Assembly: GCF_002795865.1 (NCBI RefSeq)
Contig: NZ_CP024920.1
Location: 2,701,001-2,765,000, forward strand
Reading direction: 5' to 3'
Origin: Qipengyuania seohaensis
Lineage (GTDB): Bacteria; Pseudomonadota; Alphaproteobacteria; Sphingomonadales; Sphingomonadaceae
Length of the DNA stretch: 64,000 bases
Shown: piece by piece, positions 46,850-57,753 of the stretch
Position numbering within the stretch: the stretch's first letter is position 1
Layout: each line of letters starts with the position of its first letter
Program-made: the position numbers and the translations under genes
The notes under the pieces: model-generated
What the model saw: only the letters and a program-made list of their open reading frames with translations
Told to the model about the DNA's origin: nothing
The model's database searches: none

Positions 46850-48514
46850 ATGCTCACCCGGCTGGCCATCCGCAATATCGTGCTGATCGAAGCGCTCGAC
46901 CTCGAATTCGGGCGCGGCCTCGGTGTGCTTACGGGCGAGACCGGGGCCGGCAAGTCGATCCTGCTGGATTCGCTGGGCCTCGTGCTCGGCAACCGTGCCG
47001 ATAGCGGCCTGGTACGCGGCGGCGAGGAAAAGGCCAGCGTCAGCGCCAGTTTCGAATTCGCATCCCTGCCGGATGCGCTCGGCGAATTGCTCGATGATGC
47101 CGATATCGAAATCGAGGAGGGCGAACCGCTCATCATCCGTCGCCAGCTGAAAGCCGACGGCAAGAGCAAGGCGTTCGTCAATGACCAGCCCGTCAGTGTC
47201 GGCCTGCTGCGCGAAATGGCGGGGCACCTCGTCGAGCTGCACGGCCAACACGACGATCGCGGCCTCGTTAACCCGCGCGGGCACCGCGCCTTGCTGGACC
47301 GCTTCGCCGGCGGCGAGACAGCGAAGGTGGAGCAGGCCTGGTCCACCTGGCGCGATGCCGAGGATAAGCTGGCCGAAGCGCGCGGCAAGCTGGAACAGGC
47401 GAAACTCGACCAGGACCTGCTGCTGGCCCATCTTTCCGAACTGACCGCACTCGAACCGCAGGCAGGCGAAGAAGCTCGCCTCGCCGAAACGCGCGCCGCG
47501 ATGCAAAAGGGCGAGAAACTGTCCGACGACCTCGAGGAACTGCGCCACCTGTGGGAAGGCTCTGACTCGCCGCTTGCATCGATGCGGGTTGCGGCGCGTC
47601 GTCTCGACCGCATTGCGCCGGAACACCCTTTGCTGGCCGAAGCGCTTGCCGCGCTCGATCGCGCTGTGATCGAGGCAGGCGAGGCGGAGGACAAGCTGCA
47701 GGCTGCGGCCGAAGCGCTCGAACACGACCCGCAAGCGCTCGACGCTGCCGAAACCCGCCTGTTCGAATTGCGTGCAATCGCCCGCAAGCATCGCTGCGAG
47801 GTGGACGAACTACCCGAAAAGATGCGCGAGATGCGCAGCCAGCTCGACTCGATCGAAGGGGGCGAGGCCGAGCTGGACGCGCTGGAGCAGGCGGCCAAGA
47901 CCGCTGGCGCGCGGTATGCGGCAGAGGCAGAGGCGCTCCATGCCAACCGCGTCGCTGCGGCGATGCGTCTGGACGAGGCGGTCGCACGCGAACTCGCGCC
48001 GCTCAAGCTGGACGCCGCGCGGTTCAAGACGGCGGTGGCTGCGCTCCCGGAAGAGCGCTGGGGCCCGCACGGCATGGACAGCGTCGAATTCCTCATCGCC
48101 ACCAATCCGGGTGCCGATTTCGCGCCGCTCAACAAGATCGCCAGTGGCGGCGAACTGTCGCGCTTCATCCTTTCGCTCAAGGTCGCGCTCGCCGAACAGG
48201 GCGGGGCGGCGACAGTGATTTTCGACGAGATCGACCGCGGCGTGGGCGGCGCGGTGGCAAGCGCGATCGGAGAACGTCTCGCACGTCTGGCAAGCGACGG
48301 ACAGCTGCTGGCCGTAACGCATTCCCCGCAGGTCGCGGCGCGCGGCGGCATGCATTACATGATCGCCAAGAGCTCCGAAGGCACGGTCACCAAGACCAGC
48401 GTGACCAAGCTCGACGAAGCAGGCCGGCAGGAAGAGATAGCCCGAATGCTTTCCGGCGCTGAAATTACGCCTGAGGCGCGGGCGCAGGCGGACAGGTTGT
48501 TGGAGAGTGTGTGA
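46850..48514 (+). CDS. recN: DNA repair protein RecN
   Basis: 554 residues, SMC-like. Walker A is in GVLTGETGAGKSILLDSLGLVLG (residues ~24-46), a coiled-coil rich in Glu/Ala/Leu/Arg follows, and the C-terminal signature and Walker B are LNKIASGGELSRFIL and TVIFDEIDRGVGGAVA, then LAVTHSPQVAARG. It acts in double-strand break repair. Follows terC by 33 bases. A tiny membrane-protein gene overlaps its end (GTGA). Confidence 0.97.
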   Translation: MLTRLAIRNIVLIEALDLEFGRGLGVLTGETGAGKSILLDSLGLVLGNRADSGLVRGGEEKASVSASFEFASLPDALGELLDDADIEIEEGEPLIIRRQLKADGKSKAFVNDQPVSVGLLREMAGHLVELHGQHDDRGLVNPRGHRALLDRFAGGETAKVEQAWSTWRDAEDKLAEARGKLEQAKLDQDLLLAHLSELTALEPQAGEEARLAETRAAMQKGEKLSDDLEELRHLWEGSDSPLASMRVAARRLDRIAPEHPLLAEALAALDRAVIEAGEAEDKLQAAAEALEHDPQALDAAETRLFELRAIARKHRCEVDELPEKMREMRSQLDSIEGGEAELDALEQAAKTAGARYAAEAEALHANRVAAAMRLDEAVARELAPLKLDAARFKTAVAALPEERWGPHGMDSVEFLIATNPGADFAPLNKIASGGELSRFILSLKVALAEQGGAATVIFDEIDRGVGGAVASAIGERLARLASDGQLLAVTHSPQVAARGGMHYMIAKSSEGTVTKTSVTKLDEAGRQEEIARMLSGAEITPEARAQADRLLESV

Positions 48515-48801
48515 CCAATAGAGCGAGAAGCCTGCTTCACATCAGGTCGGCACGCGTTGCCGTCGGCTTCTTTATCCTGCTTTGGTCGTTGGGCATGGTG
48601 TGGATGGGATATGCGGTCAACAACACCTACTTTCCAGATTTCGACAAGGGCCGATATTTTCTGACAAGTGCTGTCGTTGTCCTTTTCTCTGGCGGGATCG
48701 GAAGCGTCGTCTCCTTCTATCGGTTTGGATCGGTCAGGGCAGGCAAAGTGGCCATAGTCGGAGGACTGGCCCTTCTGGTGGCGCTCTGCCTAAGCCTTTG
48801 A
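48511..48801 (+). CDS. Small hypothetical membrane protein
   Basis: 96 residues from a GTG at 48511 that overlaps the recN stop (GTGA). Three hydrophobic helices: VAVGFFILLWSLGMVWMGY, TSAVVVLFSGGIGSVVSFY and VAIVGGLALLVALCLSL. No recognised family. Coupling to recN may be coincidental. Confidence 0.65.
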   Translation: MTNRARSLLHIRSARVAVGFFILLWSLGMVWMGYAVNNTYFPDFDKGRYFLTSAVVVLFSGGIGSVVSFYRFGSVRAGKVAIVGGLALLVALCLSL

Positions 48802-48863
48802 GGTAGTTTCAGAAACCGATGGTTAAGTAGTGCGTTAGAGCCATGAAATCCATCGGAGGTTCC

Positions 48864-49832
48864 ATGCGCGCACTGATCGCCGTTTTCCTGGCCTTGAGCT
48901 GCACTGCCTGCTCTGCCTACCTCCCCCGCTATGAGCCCCCAAAAGGCGCGTTCGCGACCGGCTATTACGAAAACATCCAGACGCCCCGGCTCGCGCTGCT
49001 GGAATACCGGCTGGGCAATTATTTCGCGCAATCGAAACGCCCCTATCCCGTCGTGTGCGCGGCAGCTGCAAATGTCGATCCGCATGACGCGGCGTCACAG
49101 GCTCGCACGCTCGATCCCGATGTGGAGCTCAAACTTATCGCGCGCTTTCCGGGCCTTTCGCCCCTATCGCGCTGCGAGCGGGAGGGACTGGATATCGTGG
49201 CAAGCGATACCGGACAGGCAGCAGCAATTTTCGACGTGCACGAATTGGTCTGTGACACGCCCACGGCCTGCCTTGCATGGGCGGGCTATTATGCGAACGG
49301 CCAGCACGGCTGGAGCTACTATCGAATGACTTTCGAAGGTGGCGAATGGCGGATCGAGCGGGAAGAGCTTACTATCATAACCACCGCCGGCGGCCGTGAT
49401 GGACAGGACTTTCCGGCGGCCCGGGCAGAACTGCCCGACACACCGCAAATGGCGCTGCTGACGCACCTGCTGGACGAGCAATTCGCCAATCCGGATCGCT
49501 ATGCTACAACTTGTGCGACCATTACGCCGGGAAACCAGGCATCGCAGGCGCTTCCCGACGAGATCGAGGTCGCACTGATCCAGAACTACCCTGAACTCGC
49601 GCCGTTCGACCGCTGCGTCTGGAAAGACGATGCGCTGGTCGTCGACGCCATCACCGGTGAGCGGGCCGTCATCTATTCGGTGCGTAGGACCGTTTGCGGA
49701 GCGAAAGACGAGTGCACGGCTTGGGGCGGCTGGATCACGGCCAATCTCGGCGCACAGGCGTGGGAATACCGCATCCGGCGCGTCGACGGCAGCTGGACCG
49801 TCGAACGCACCGGCAATGGCGTAATTTCCTAA
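48864..49832 (+). CDS. Hypothetical secreted protein with duplicated domain
   Basis: 322 residues. ATG 48864 is chosen because GGAGG sits just before it; an ATG at 48843 lacks a site. The N-terminus is a signal peptide with a lipobox-like LSCTACS. Two halves are repeats: LLEYRLGNYFAQSKR...CAAA, VELKLIARFPGLSPLSRCE, LVCDTPTACLAWAGYY and EGGEWRIERE in the first match LLTHLLDEQFANPDR...CATI, VALIQNYPELAPFDRCV, TVCGAKDECTAWGGWI and DGSWTVERT in the second. Conserved cysteines suggest disulfides in the periplasm. Function unknown. Confidence 0.8.
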   Translation: MRALIAVFLALSCTACSAYLPRYEPPKGAFATGYYENIQTPRLALLEYRLGNYFAQSKRPYPVVCAAAANVDPHDAASQARTLDPDVELKLIARFPGLSPLSRCEREGLDIVASDTGQAAAIFDVHELVCDTPTACLAWAGYYANGQHGWSYYRMTFEGGEWRIEREELTIITTAGGRDGQDFPAARAELPDTPQMALLTHLLDEQFANPDRYATTCATITPGNQASQALPDEIEVALIQNYPELAPFDRCVWKDDALVVDAITGERAVIYSVRRTVCGAKDECTAWGGWITANLGAQAWEYRIRRVDGSWTVERTGNGVIS

Positions 49833-49833
49833 A

Positions 49834-49844
<11 letters not shown>
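49818..49844 (+). terminator. Terminator overlapping two convergent stop codons
   Basis: GGCGTAATTT (49818-49827) and AAATTACGCC (49831-49840) form a perfect 10-bp stem with a 3-base loop, then TTTT (49841-49844). The stem holds the stop of the upstream gene (49830-49832) and of the converging minus-strand gene (49834-49836). Confidence 0.8.
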
Positions 49845-52478
<2,634 letters not shown>

Positions 52479-52524
52479 TCCCGACTTTTCGGAAACTTAT
52501 GCGCGCGCCTTTGTTGGCATTACC

Positions 52525-53625
52525 GTGACCCGACCGCTCGTAACCCTATCGCTCCTGATCGTTTCCGCGTTCTTCCTGCTTGGCACCTGTGCGCAGGGAC
52601 CCGCAGAAAGCGCGGCGGATTTCGAGCAACGCATCATGCCAGAGGAAGTCGTGGAAGCAGAACCCGAACTGGACGCGCAGCACGAGAGGCTGGAGGCCCG
52701 GCTTCGGGAAATCGGCGGCACCTTCTCGGGCGAAGTCGGCATTGCGGCGGTCGAAGTCGCGAGCGGCGCGACCATGGCCTATAACGGCGACAGGCCGTTT
52801 CCCCAGCAAAGCGTCAGCAAGCTATGGGTAGCCCTGACGGCGCTCGACCTCGTAGACGAAGGTGCGCTGGATCTTTCCGAACCGGCCGCGATCCGGCGCG
52901 AGGACCTGACCGTTTTCTACCAGCCGATCCGTGACATCGTGCGCACGCGCGGCGTGTTTCGGACTGATTACCGCGACCTGATGGAGCGCGCACTCACGCA
53001 GAGCGACAACACGGCCAACGACCGGCTCCTGCGCCGTGTCGGCGGCCCGCAGGCGGTCGACGCGTTCATACGGCGCAAGGGGATCGAAGGCGTCCAATTC
53101 GGCACCGACGAGCGCAGCAAGCAGAGTGCGATTGCAGGCCTCGACTGGCAGCCGAGTTATTCGATCGGGCGCAATTTCTACGACGCGCGCGACCGGGTGC
53201 CGGACGACCGAAGGCGCGCCGCTTTCGAGGACTACCTCCACGATCCTATCGATGGGGCCAGTGCTTCCGCGATGGCGCAGGCCCTGGCGCGCCTGGCGCG
53301 CGGAGAACTGCTGTCGCCCCGGTCCACCAAGTTCATCTTGTCGACACTGGAAAACACAAAGAGCGGTCCGAAGCGCCTGAAGGGCGGCGTCCCTTCGGGT
53401 TGGTCGATTGCGCACAAGACCGGCACCGGACAAGTCTTCGATGGCGACCATTCCGGCTACAACGATGTCGGCGTGCTTACCGCGCCCGATGGCAGGCAGT
53501 ATGCGCTAGCCGTGATGATTGCGCGGACCAGAACTTCCTACGCGGCGCGGTTCGAAATGATGCAATCGGTGACGCGCGCGGTGGTGGAGTATCACGAAGC
53601 CAGGATGGCGAGCGAGACTACCTAG
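52525..53625 (+). CDS. Class A beta-lactamase-like serine hydrolase
   Basis: 366 residues from GTG 52525, with a secretion signal (LLIVSAFFLLGTCAQ). Active-site motifs of class A enzymes are present: SVSK (Ser96-Lys99), SDN (160-162) and KTG (298-300). Between SDN and KTG there is an insertion of ~40 residues where the omega loop belongs; the usual ExxLN is not clear (best candidate ExxLH at 235-239), so deacylation and true beta-lactamase activity are uncertain. Convergent with a DUF2459 gene (8-base overlap). Confidence 0.85.
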   Translation: MTRPLVTLSLLIVSAFFLLGTCAQGPAESAADFEQRIMPEEVVEAEPELDAQHERLEARLREIGGTFSGEVGIAAVEVASGATMAYNGDRPFPQQSVSKLWVALTALDLVDEGALDLSEPAAIRREDLTVFYQPIRDIVRTRGVFRTDYRDLMERALTQSDNTANDRLLRRVGGPQAVDAFIRRKGIEGVQFGTDERSKQSAIAGLDWQPSYSIGRNFYDARDRVPDDRRRAAFEDYLHDPIDGASASAMAQALARLARGELLSPRSTKFILSTLENTKSGPKRLKGGVPSGWSIAHKTGTGQVFDGDHSGYNDVGVLTAPDGRQYALAVMIARTRTSYAARFEMMQSVTRAVVEYHEARMASETT

Positions 53626-54316
53626 TCCCGGCGGGCGAGGGGATCCATTTCATCACCCCTCCGGCCAGCGGCGTCCAATGGCCCATCCTGACCCCGGCTT
53701 TTGCCAGCGTGTCACCCACCCACTGGTTGCAGGTTTTGGCCAGCGTATAGCGCCCCAGCGCATCGTAATTGCGCGCCCCGTGTTCGAAACTGTCATGGCT
53801 GAACCGTTCTTCGCCATGCGGCACATGGGGTAGGGCGGCTTCCACTTCGGCTACCAGCACGCGGTATTCTTCGGGCCTGAGCACGAGGGGGCGATGATAT
53901 TCGGAAGGCTGCGGCCAGGCGTAATGACCCACCCGCATCAGACCGTCGCCTCCCTGGAAGGCAATCCGCAGCGCGGTGCTTGCCCTCAGGTCGCCCCAGG
54001 TAGGCGTATTCAGGAAAACCTCTTTTTCGCCCCACCCGATCGCGACATGGGTCGGCATCCGCCCGTCCGAGCGTGTCATTCCAGCGGACGGAAACGTCTG
54101 CCGCCAGTCTTTCACATCACTGACGACAGGCATGACGATGCCGGTGTGGATGCCATTGGTTTCCACCATGATGACGATGCCGTCATCGCTTTCGGTCCAA
54201 TCCGCATTGCGTGGTACGGAACTGCCGATCCAGGCTGAAATAAAGAAGAGGGCGACAACAAGTAGGGGTAGGGCAAGCACGACCCCGGTCAGCTTGAAGA
54301 CGCGCCGCAAGGTCAC
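53618..54316 (-). CDS. DUF2459 (TIGR02117) family protein
   Basis: 232 residues from GTG 54316, which overlaps the prmA stop (GTGA). One N-terminal membrane anchor (VVLALPLLVVALFFISAWIG), then a periplasmic domain with ETNGIHTGIVMPV, the THVAIGWGEKEVFLNTPTW segment and the C-terminal KTCNQWVGDTLAKAGVRMG. His and Cys residues in conserved blocks recall cysteine-peptidase-like folds, but the family is uncharacterised. Often annotated 'TIGR02117 family protein'. Confidence 0.82.
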   Translation of the reverse strand: MTLRRVFKLTGVVLALPLLVVALFFISAWIGSSVPRNADWTESDDGIVIMVETNGIHTGIVMPVVSDVKDWRQTFPSAGMTRSDGRMPTHVAIGWGEKEVFLNTPTWGDLRASTALRIAFQGGDGLMRVGHYAWPQPSEYHRPLVLRPEEYRVLVAEVEAALPHVPHGEERFSHDSFEHGARNYDALGRYTLAKTCNQWVGDTLAKAGVRMGHWTPLAGGVMKWIPSPAGTR

Positions 54317-55215
54317 CGGATGCGGCTCTTGCGCAGCCAAAGGATGGACCAGTCGCCGTTCGTCACCCGACGTGCCAGCCTCATTCCTTGTGCCCGGTAG
54401 GCCCTGCGCACTTCGGCTTCCTGCGTCTGCAAAAGCCCGGCAAGGAGCAGGCTGCCACCGGAAGTGATCGAGGAAGCGAATTCCGGAGCGAGTTCCACGA
54501 GAGGTCCGGCGAGGATGTTGGCGATTAGCAGGTCGTAGGGCGCGCGAGCCTGCAGCAATTCGTGGTCCATGCCGGGTGCAATAATCATGGTCAGCCGGCC
54601 GGCCTTGTTGCCCGACGCCACGCCGTTCAACGCCGCATTGTCTTCCACGACACCGGTGCATACCGCATCGATATCCGAAGCCGTCGCCAGAGCGTGGGGC
54701 CACAGATGCATTGCCGCGAAGGCGAGCAGGCCGGTGCCGGTCCCGATATCCGCGTGATTGCGAACGGTAACGCCCTCGCGCTTCATCAAATCCAGCATGG
54801 CAAGGCAGGCAGCGGTGGTTTCATGCTGGCCGGTGCCGAACGCCTGGCTGGCGGGAATGACGAAATCGACCATGGACGGGTCGGGATCATGTTCCGGCGT
54901 ACGCACGTGGAAACGGCCCGCGCGGATGGGTTCGACGCCCTGCTGGCTGAGGGTGACCCAATCCTGATCGGGAAGCTTTTCGGCGCTCAGCTTTGGCGGA
55001 GATGTCGCGAACAACGCCTTCACGGCCTTCTTGTCAGCCGCGGTCGGTTTGTGGTCGAGCCAGACTTCGAGAATCCAGTCGTCCGGCTTATCCTCCGCGA
55101 TTTCGCGGCCGGAAACCACTATTTCCTCGGGAAAATCCCATGCCTCTCCATGCGCGAGCAACGCCGCATGAATGACCGCTTTCGATGCTTCTCCCGAGAG
55201 TTTCCACGCGCTCAC
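54313..55215 (-). CDS. prmA: Ribosomal protein L11 methyltransferase
   Basis: 300 residues from GTG 55215, which overlaps the stop of the metallo-beta-lactamase gene (GTGA). The SAM-binding Rossmann motif is HADIGTGTGLLAFAAM; the catalytic IVPASQAFGTGQHETT-like segment reads FVIPASQAFGTGQHETTAAC; YDLLIANILAGPLVELAP is the NxxY-like PrmA block. It trimethylates L11. An open frame extends further 5' into a shadow and was not used. Confidence 0.95.
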   Translation of the reverse strand: MSAWKLSGEASKAVIHAALLAHGEAWDFPEEIVVSGREIAEDKPDDWILEVWLDHKPTAADKKAVKALFATSPPKLSAEKLPDQDWVTLSQQGVEPIRAGRFHVRTPEHDPDPSMVDFVIPASQAFGTGQHETTAACLAMLDLMKREGVTVRNHADIGTGTGLLAFAAMHLWPHALATASDIDAVCTGVVEDNAALNGVASGNKAGRLTMIIAPGMDHELLQARAPYDLLIANILAGPLVELAPEFASSITSGGSLLLAGLLQTQEAEVRRAYRAQGMRLARRVTNGDWSILWLRKSRIR

Positions 55216-56168
55216 TCGGCGCTTTCCTTCGCCAGCCGTGCGTCGAGCCGCTTGCCCAGTCGCTCGGCGTAGAAGCCGCAACCCTTGTGCAGGTAGAGGC
55301 CATATTCACCGCTCATCAGGTCGAGCATGGATCCGGCAGAAGGGTGCGGCGTGACGAGATATTCGCACTGGAGCATTCGTGCCTTGTCGATGCTTGTGCG
55401 AAAGGCCCGAACCATCTCAGGGTGGTCGGTGAAGCGATAGTCGTCGGCCGAAACTGCGGACAGGCTGTCGATATAAGCAAAGCGATTGCATGCCGGAGGC
55501 TCTCCCGGAAGGGTGCACGACCACCACGTCCAGCTGAGCGCCCCGGGCGAGTGGCCGGGGGTTTCATGGGCCGTGATGCGCAGGGTGCCGAGATCGAGCA
55601 TTTCCCCATCACCGATCACCCGGTCGACCTTTACCGGGGTCATATCGGGATGGCCGGATGCAGCCTGCGGATCGTCGGCGGCGACTTTCCCGGTTTCGAG
55701 CACGGGCTTGGCTCTTGCCGACGCCACCACTTGCGCGCCCGTCGCTTCCTTGATGGCGGCATGCGCGCCGACATGGTCGAAATGCTCGTGGCTCATCAGG
55801 AGATAGCGGATATCCTTCGCATCGAAGCCGAGCGAGGCGATATTCGCGAGGACCAGCGGAGCCGCTTCGGGCACGCCGCTGTCGATCAGGATATGTCCTT
55901 CATCGCCGGTAATCAGCACCGCCGATATGCCGCAGGTCCCGACATACCAGCTGTTGCCCATCAACTGGAACGGTGGAGCGGGCTTGTCCCATTCGTCCCA
56001 CGGCTCGCACGCATCGAGAAACGCCATCTGCATTTCGTGGCTGTTCACCACCTTTGCCGTTGGCGCGGGCGAGGGCGGCGTGTCCGCATCTGCAGCTTGC
56101 GGGACCGGAGCCGTTGCGCAGGCACCGATAAGCAAGGGAACGGCCGCGACCAGCGCTTTAACGGACAT
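55212..56168 (-). CDS. Subclass B3 metallo-beta-lactamase
   Basis: 318 residues. Lipoprotein/secretion signal (SVKALVAAVPLLIGACATAP). Zinc motif HEHFDH in LLMSHEHFDHVGAH, His in HETPGHSPGALSWTWW and TPHPSAGSMLDLM give the B3 set of zinc ligands. The family hydrolyses carbapenems and other beta-lactams in the periplasm, and naturally occurring chromosomal B3 enzymes are known from erythrobacters. ATG 56168 has a GGAGC site; it overlaps the SDR gene end. Coupled to prmA. Confidence 0.93.
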   Translation of the reverse strand: MSVKALVAAVPLLIGACATAPVPQAADADTPPSPAPTAKVVNSHEMQMAFLDACEPWDEWDKPAPPFQLMGNSWYVGTCGISAVLITGDEGHILIDSGVPEAAPLVLANIASLGFDAKDIRYLLMSHEHFDHVGAHAAIKEATGAQVVASARAKPVLETGKVAADDPQAASGHPDMTPVKVDRVIGDGEMLDLGTLRITAHETPGHSPGALSWTWWSCTLPGEPPACNRFAYIDSLSAVSADDYRFTDHPEMVRAFRTSIDKARMLQCEYLVTPHPSAGSMLDLMSGEYGLYLHKGCGFYAERLGKRLDARLAKESAE

Positions 56169-56868
56169 AGCTTGCTCCATTGGCATCGAGCGTAGCACCG
56201 GTAAGCGATGGCGGGGCGTCCAGCGAGAGGAATTCGACGATCCGGGCGATCTCCTCCGGTTCCGCCACGCGGCCTAGCGGGATGTCGGCCAAGAGGCCGG
56301 CGCCGCCGCGGCTGTCGATGTAATCGCCCGCCATCGCGGTGTCGGTGAAGCCGGGTGTGATGGCAAAGCTCAGGATGCCTTGGGAAGCATACTGGCGCGC
56401 GATGGTCTTGTGCATAGCCAGCATGCCGCCCTTGCTCGCCGCGTAGTGCCAGTGCGCCGGCGAATCGCCGCGATGGCCCGCGCGGCTGGCGACATGGACG
56501 ATCCGCCCCGTCGCGCCGCGTTCATGCCAGTGACGCACGGCCAGCCTGCTCAACTGGGCGGAGGCGGTGAGATTGATGCGCATGGTCTCTTCCCACCCAG
56601 TTAGCCAGTCACTGTCCGACTGCTCGATCGGGTTGGGGTCGAACAGCCCGGCATTGTTGACCAGGACGTCGATTTCTCCACCCGCCTGCGTGAGTGCCGC
56701 TTCCCACAGCGCATGCGGAGCATCGGGGTCGCGAAAGTCCGCGGCGAGGGTTCCGAAGCCTTCGCCCGAGGTCGATTGCCCGATCACTTTCGCGCCGCGC
56801 GCTTCGAGTGCCGTACGGGAAGCGGCGCCTATCCCGCGAGAGGAGCCGGTAAGAAGGATGCATGTCAT
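56158..56868 (-). CDS. SDR family oxidoreductase
   Basis: 236 residues, classical short-chain dehydrogenase: LLTGSSRGIGAASR cofactor loop, VNNAGLFDPNPIE, IVHVASRAGHRGDSPAHWHYAASKGG (Ser, Tyr-x-x-x-Lys) and ITPGFTDTAMA. NAD(P)-dependent, cytoplasmic, substrate unknown. First gene of a minus-strand unit SDR, B3 lactamase, prmA, DUF2459, divergent from sdhCDA across 108 bases. Confidence 0.9.
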   Translation of the reverse strand: MTCILLTGSSRGIGAASRTALEARGAKVIGQSTSGEGFGTLAADFRDPDAPHALWEAALTQAGGEIDVLVNNAGLFDPNPIEQSDSDWLTGWEETMRINLTASAQLSRLAVRHWHERGATGRIVHVASRAGHRGDSPAHWHYAASKGGMLAMHKTIARQYASQGILSFAITPGFTDTAMAGDYIDSRGGAGLLADIPLGRVAEPEEIARIVEFLSLDAPPSLTGATLDANGASYVR

Positions 56869-56976
56869 GCATCACGCTATTCGAAAATTTGCGCCTTTTG
56901 TCGAGGCCGCACGCCTTGCCATGCACCGGCAGTTCGCTAAGGAGGCGGCACGAATTCAGCGATATGGAATAGATGC

Positions 56977-57357
56977 ATGGCCAACCGCCCGCTTTCACCA
57001 CACCTGCAGATCTGGAAATGGGGACCGCATATGGCGGTATCCATCCTGCACCGCATCACCGGTGACGGACTGGCGCTCGTCGGTCTCGGCGTATTGCTCT
57101 GGTGGCTCGGTTCGATGGCCGCAGGCGAGGCAGCCTACGCCACCTTCGCGGGTATCATGGGTTCGCCTGTCGGCATGATCGTGCTGGTCGGCCTGAGCTG
57201 GGCGTTCTTCACCCACATGATGAGCGGCCTGCGCCACTTCGTTCTCGATATCGGCGCGGGTTACGAACTCGACACCAACAAGACGTGGTCGATCCTCTCG
57301 CCCGTCATCGCAATCATTCTCACCGCCCTTTTCTGGGCCGTGATCCTGCTTAAGTGA
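56977..57357 (+). CDS. sdhC: Succinate dehydrogenase cytochrome b556 subunit
   Basis: 126 residues, three transmembrane helices. RPLSPHLQIWKWGPHMAVSILHRITGDGLA is diagnostic and HMMSGLRHFVLDIG holds the heme-ligand His and the family motif. Membrane anchor of complex II binding quinone. Start ATG 56977. Nine bases before sdhD. Confidence 0.96.
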   Translation: MANRPLSPHLQIWKWGPHMAVSILHRITGDGLALVGLGVLLWWLGSMAAGEAAYATFAGIMGSPVGMIVLVGLSWAFFTHMMSGLRHFVLDIGAGYELDTNKTWSILSPVIAIILTALFWAVILLK

Positions 57358-57366
57358 GGCCGCGCA

Positions 57367-57753
57367 ATGGGTAACGGAACTTCCATCGGACGCGTGCGCG
57401 GGCTGGGCCCGTCGCATGAAGGCGCGCATCACTGGCTGGTGCAGCGCTTCACTGCCATCGGCAATCTCGTGCTCATGCTGTTCCTCGTGGTCAGCCTGGC
57501 GATGCTGCCTTCCTACGACTACGCAGCCATGACCGGCTGGGCTTCGCAGACGCTGCCCGCCACCGCTCTGGCGCTGCTGATCGTCAGCGTTTTCTGGCAT
57601 GCGCGCCTTGGTCTCCAGGTGCTGATCGAAGATTATGTCCACGACGCCGGCACCAAGTTCGGCGTGCTCACCCTTCTCAACCTTGCAACAATCGGCGGCG
57701 CAGCCTTCGGTCTCGTATCGATCGCGCGCCTCGCCCTCGGAGGAGCCGCCTGA
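57367..57753 (+). CDS. sdhD: Succinate dehydrogenase hydrophobic membrane anchor subunit
   Basis: 128 residues, three helices. [20 protein letters not shown] and [17 protein letters not shown] are conserved; the latter's His is the second heme ligand. Partner of SdhC in complex II. Its stop overlaps the sdhA start (TGATG at 57751-57755). Confidence 0.96.
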   Translation: MGNGTSIGRVRGLGPSHEGAHHWLVQRFTAIGNLVLMLFLVVSLAMLPSYDYAAMTGWASQTLPATALALLIVSVFWHARLGLQVLIEDYVHDAGTKFGVLTLLNLATIGGAAFGLVSIARLALGGAA

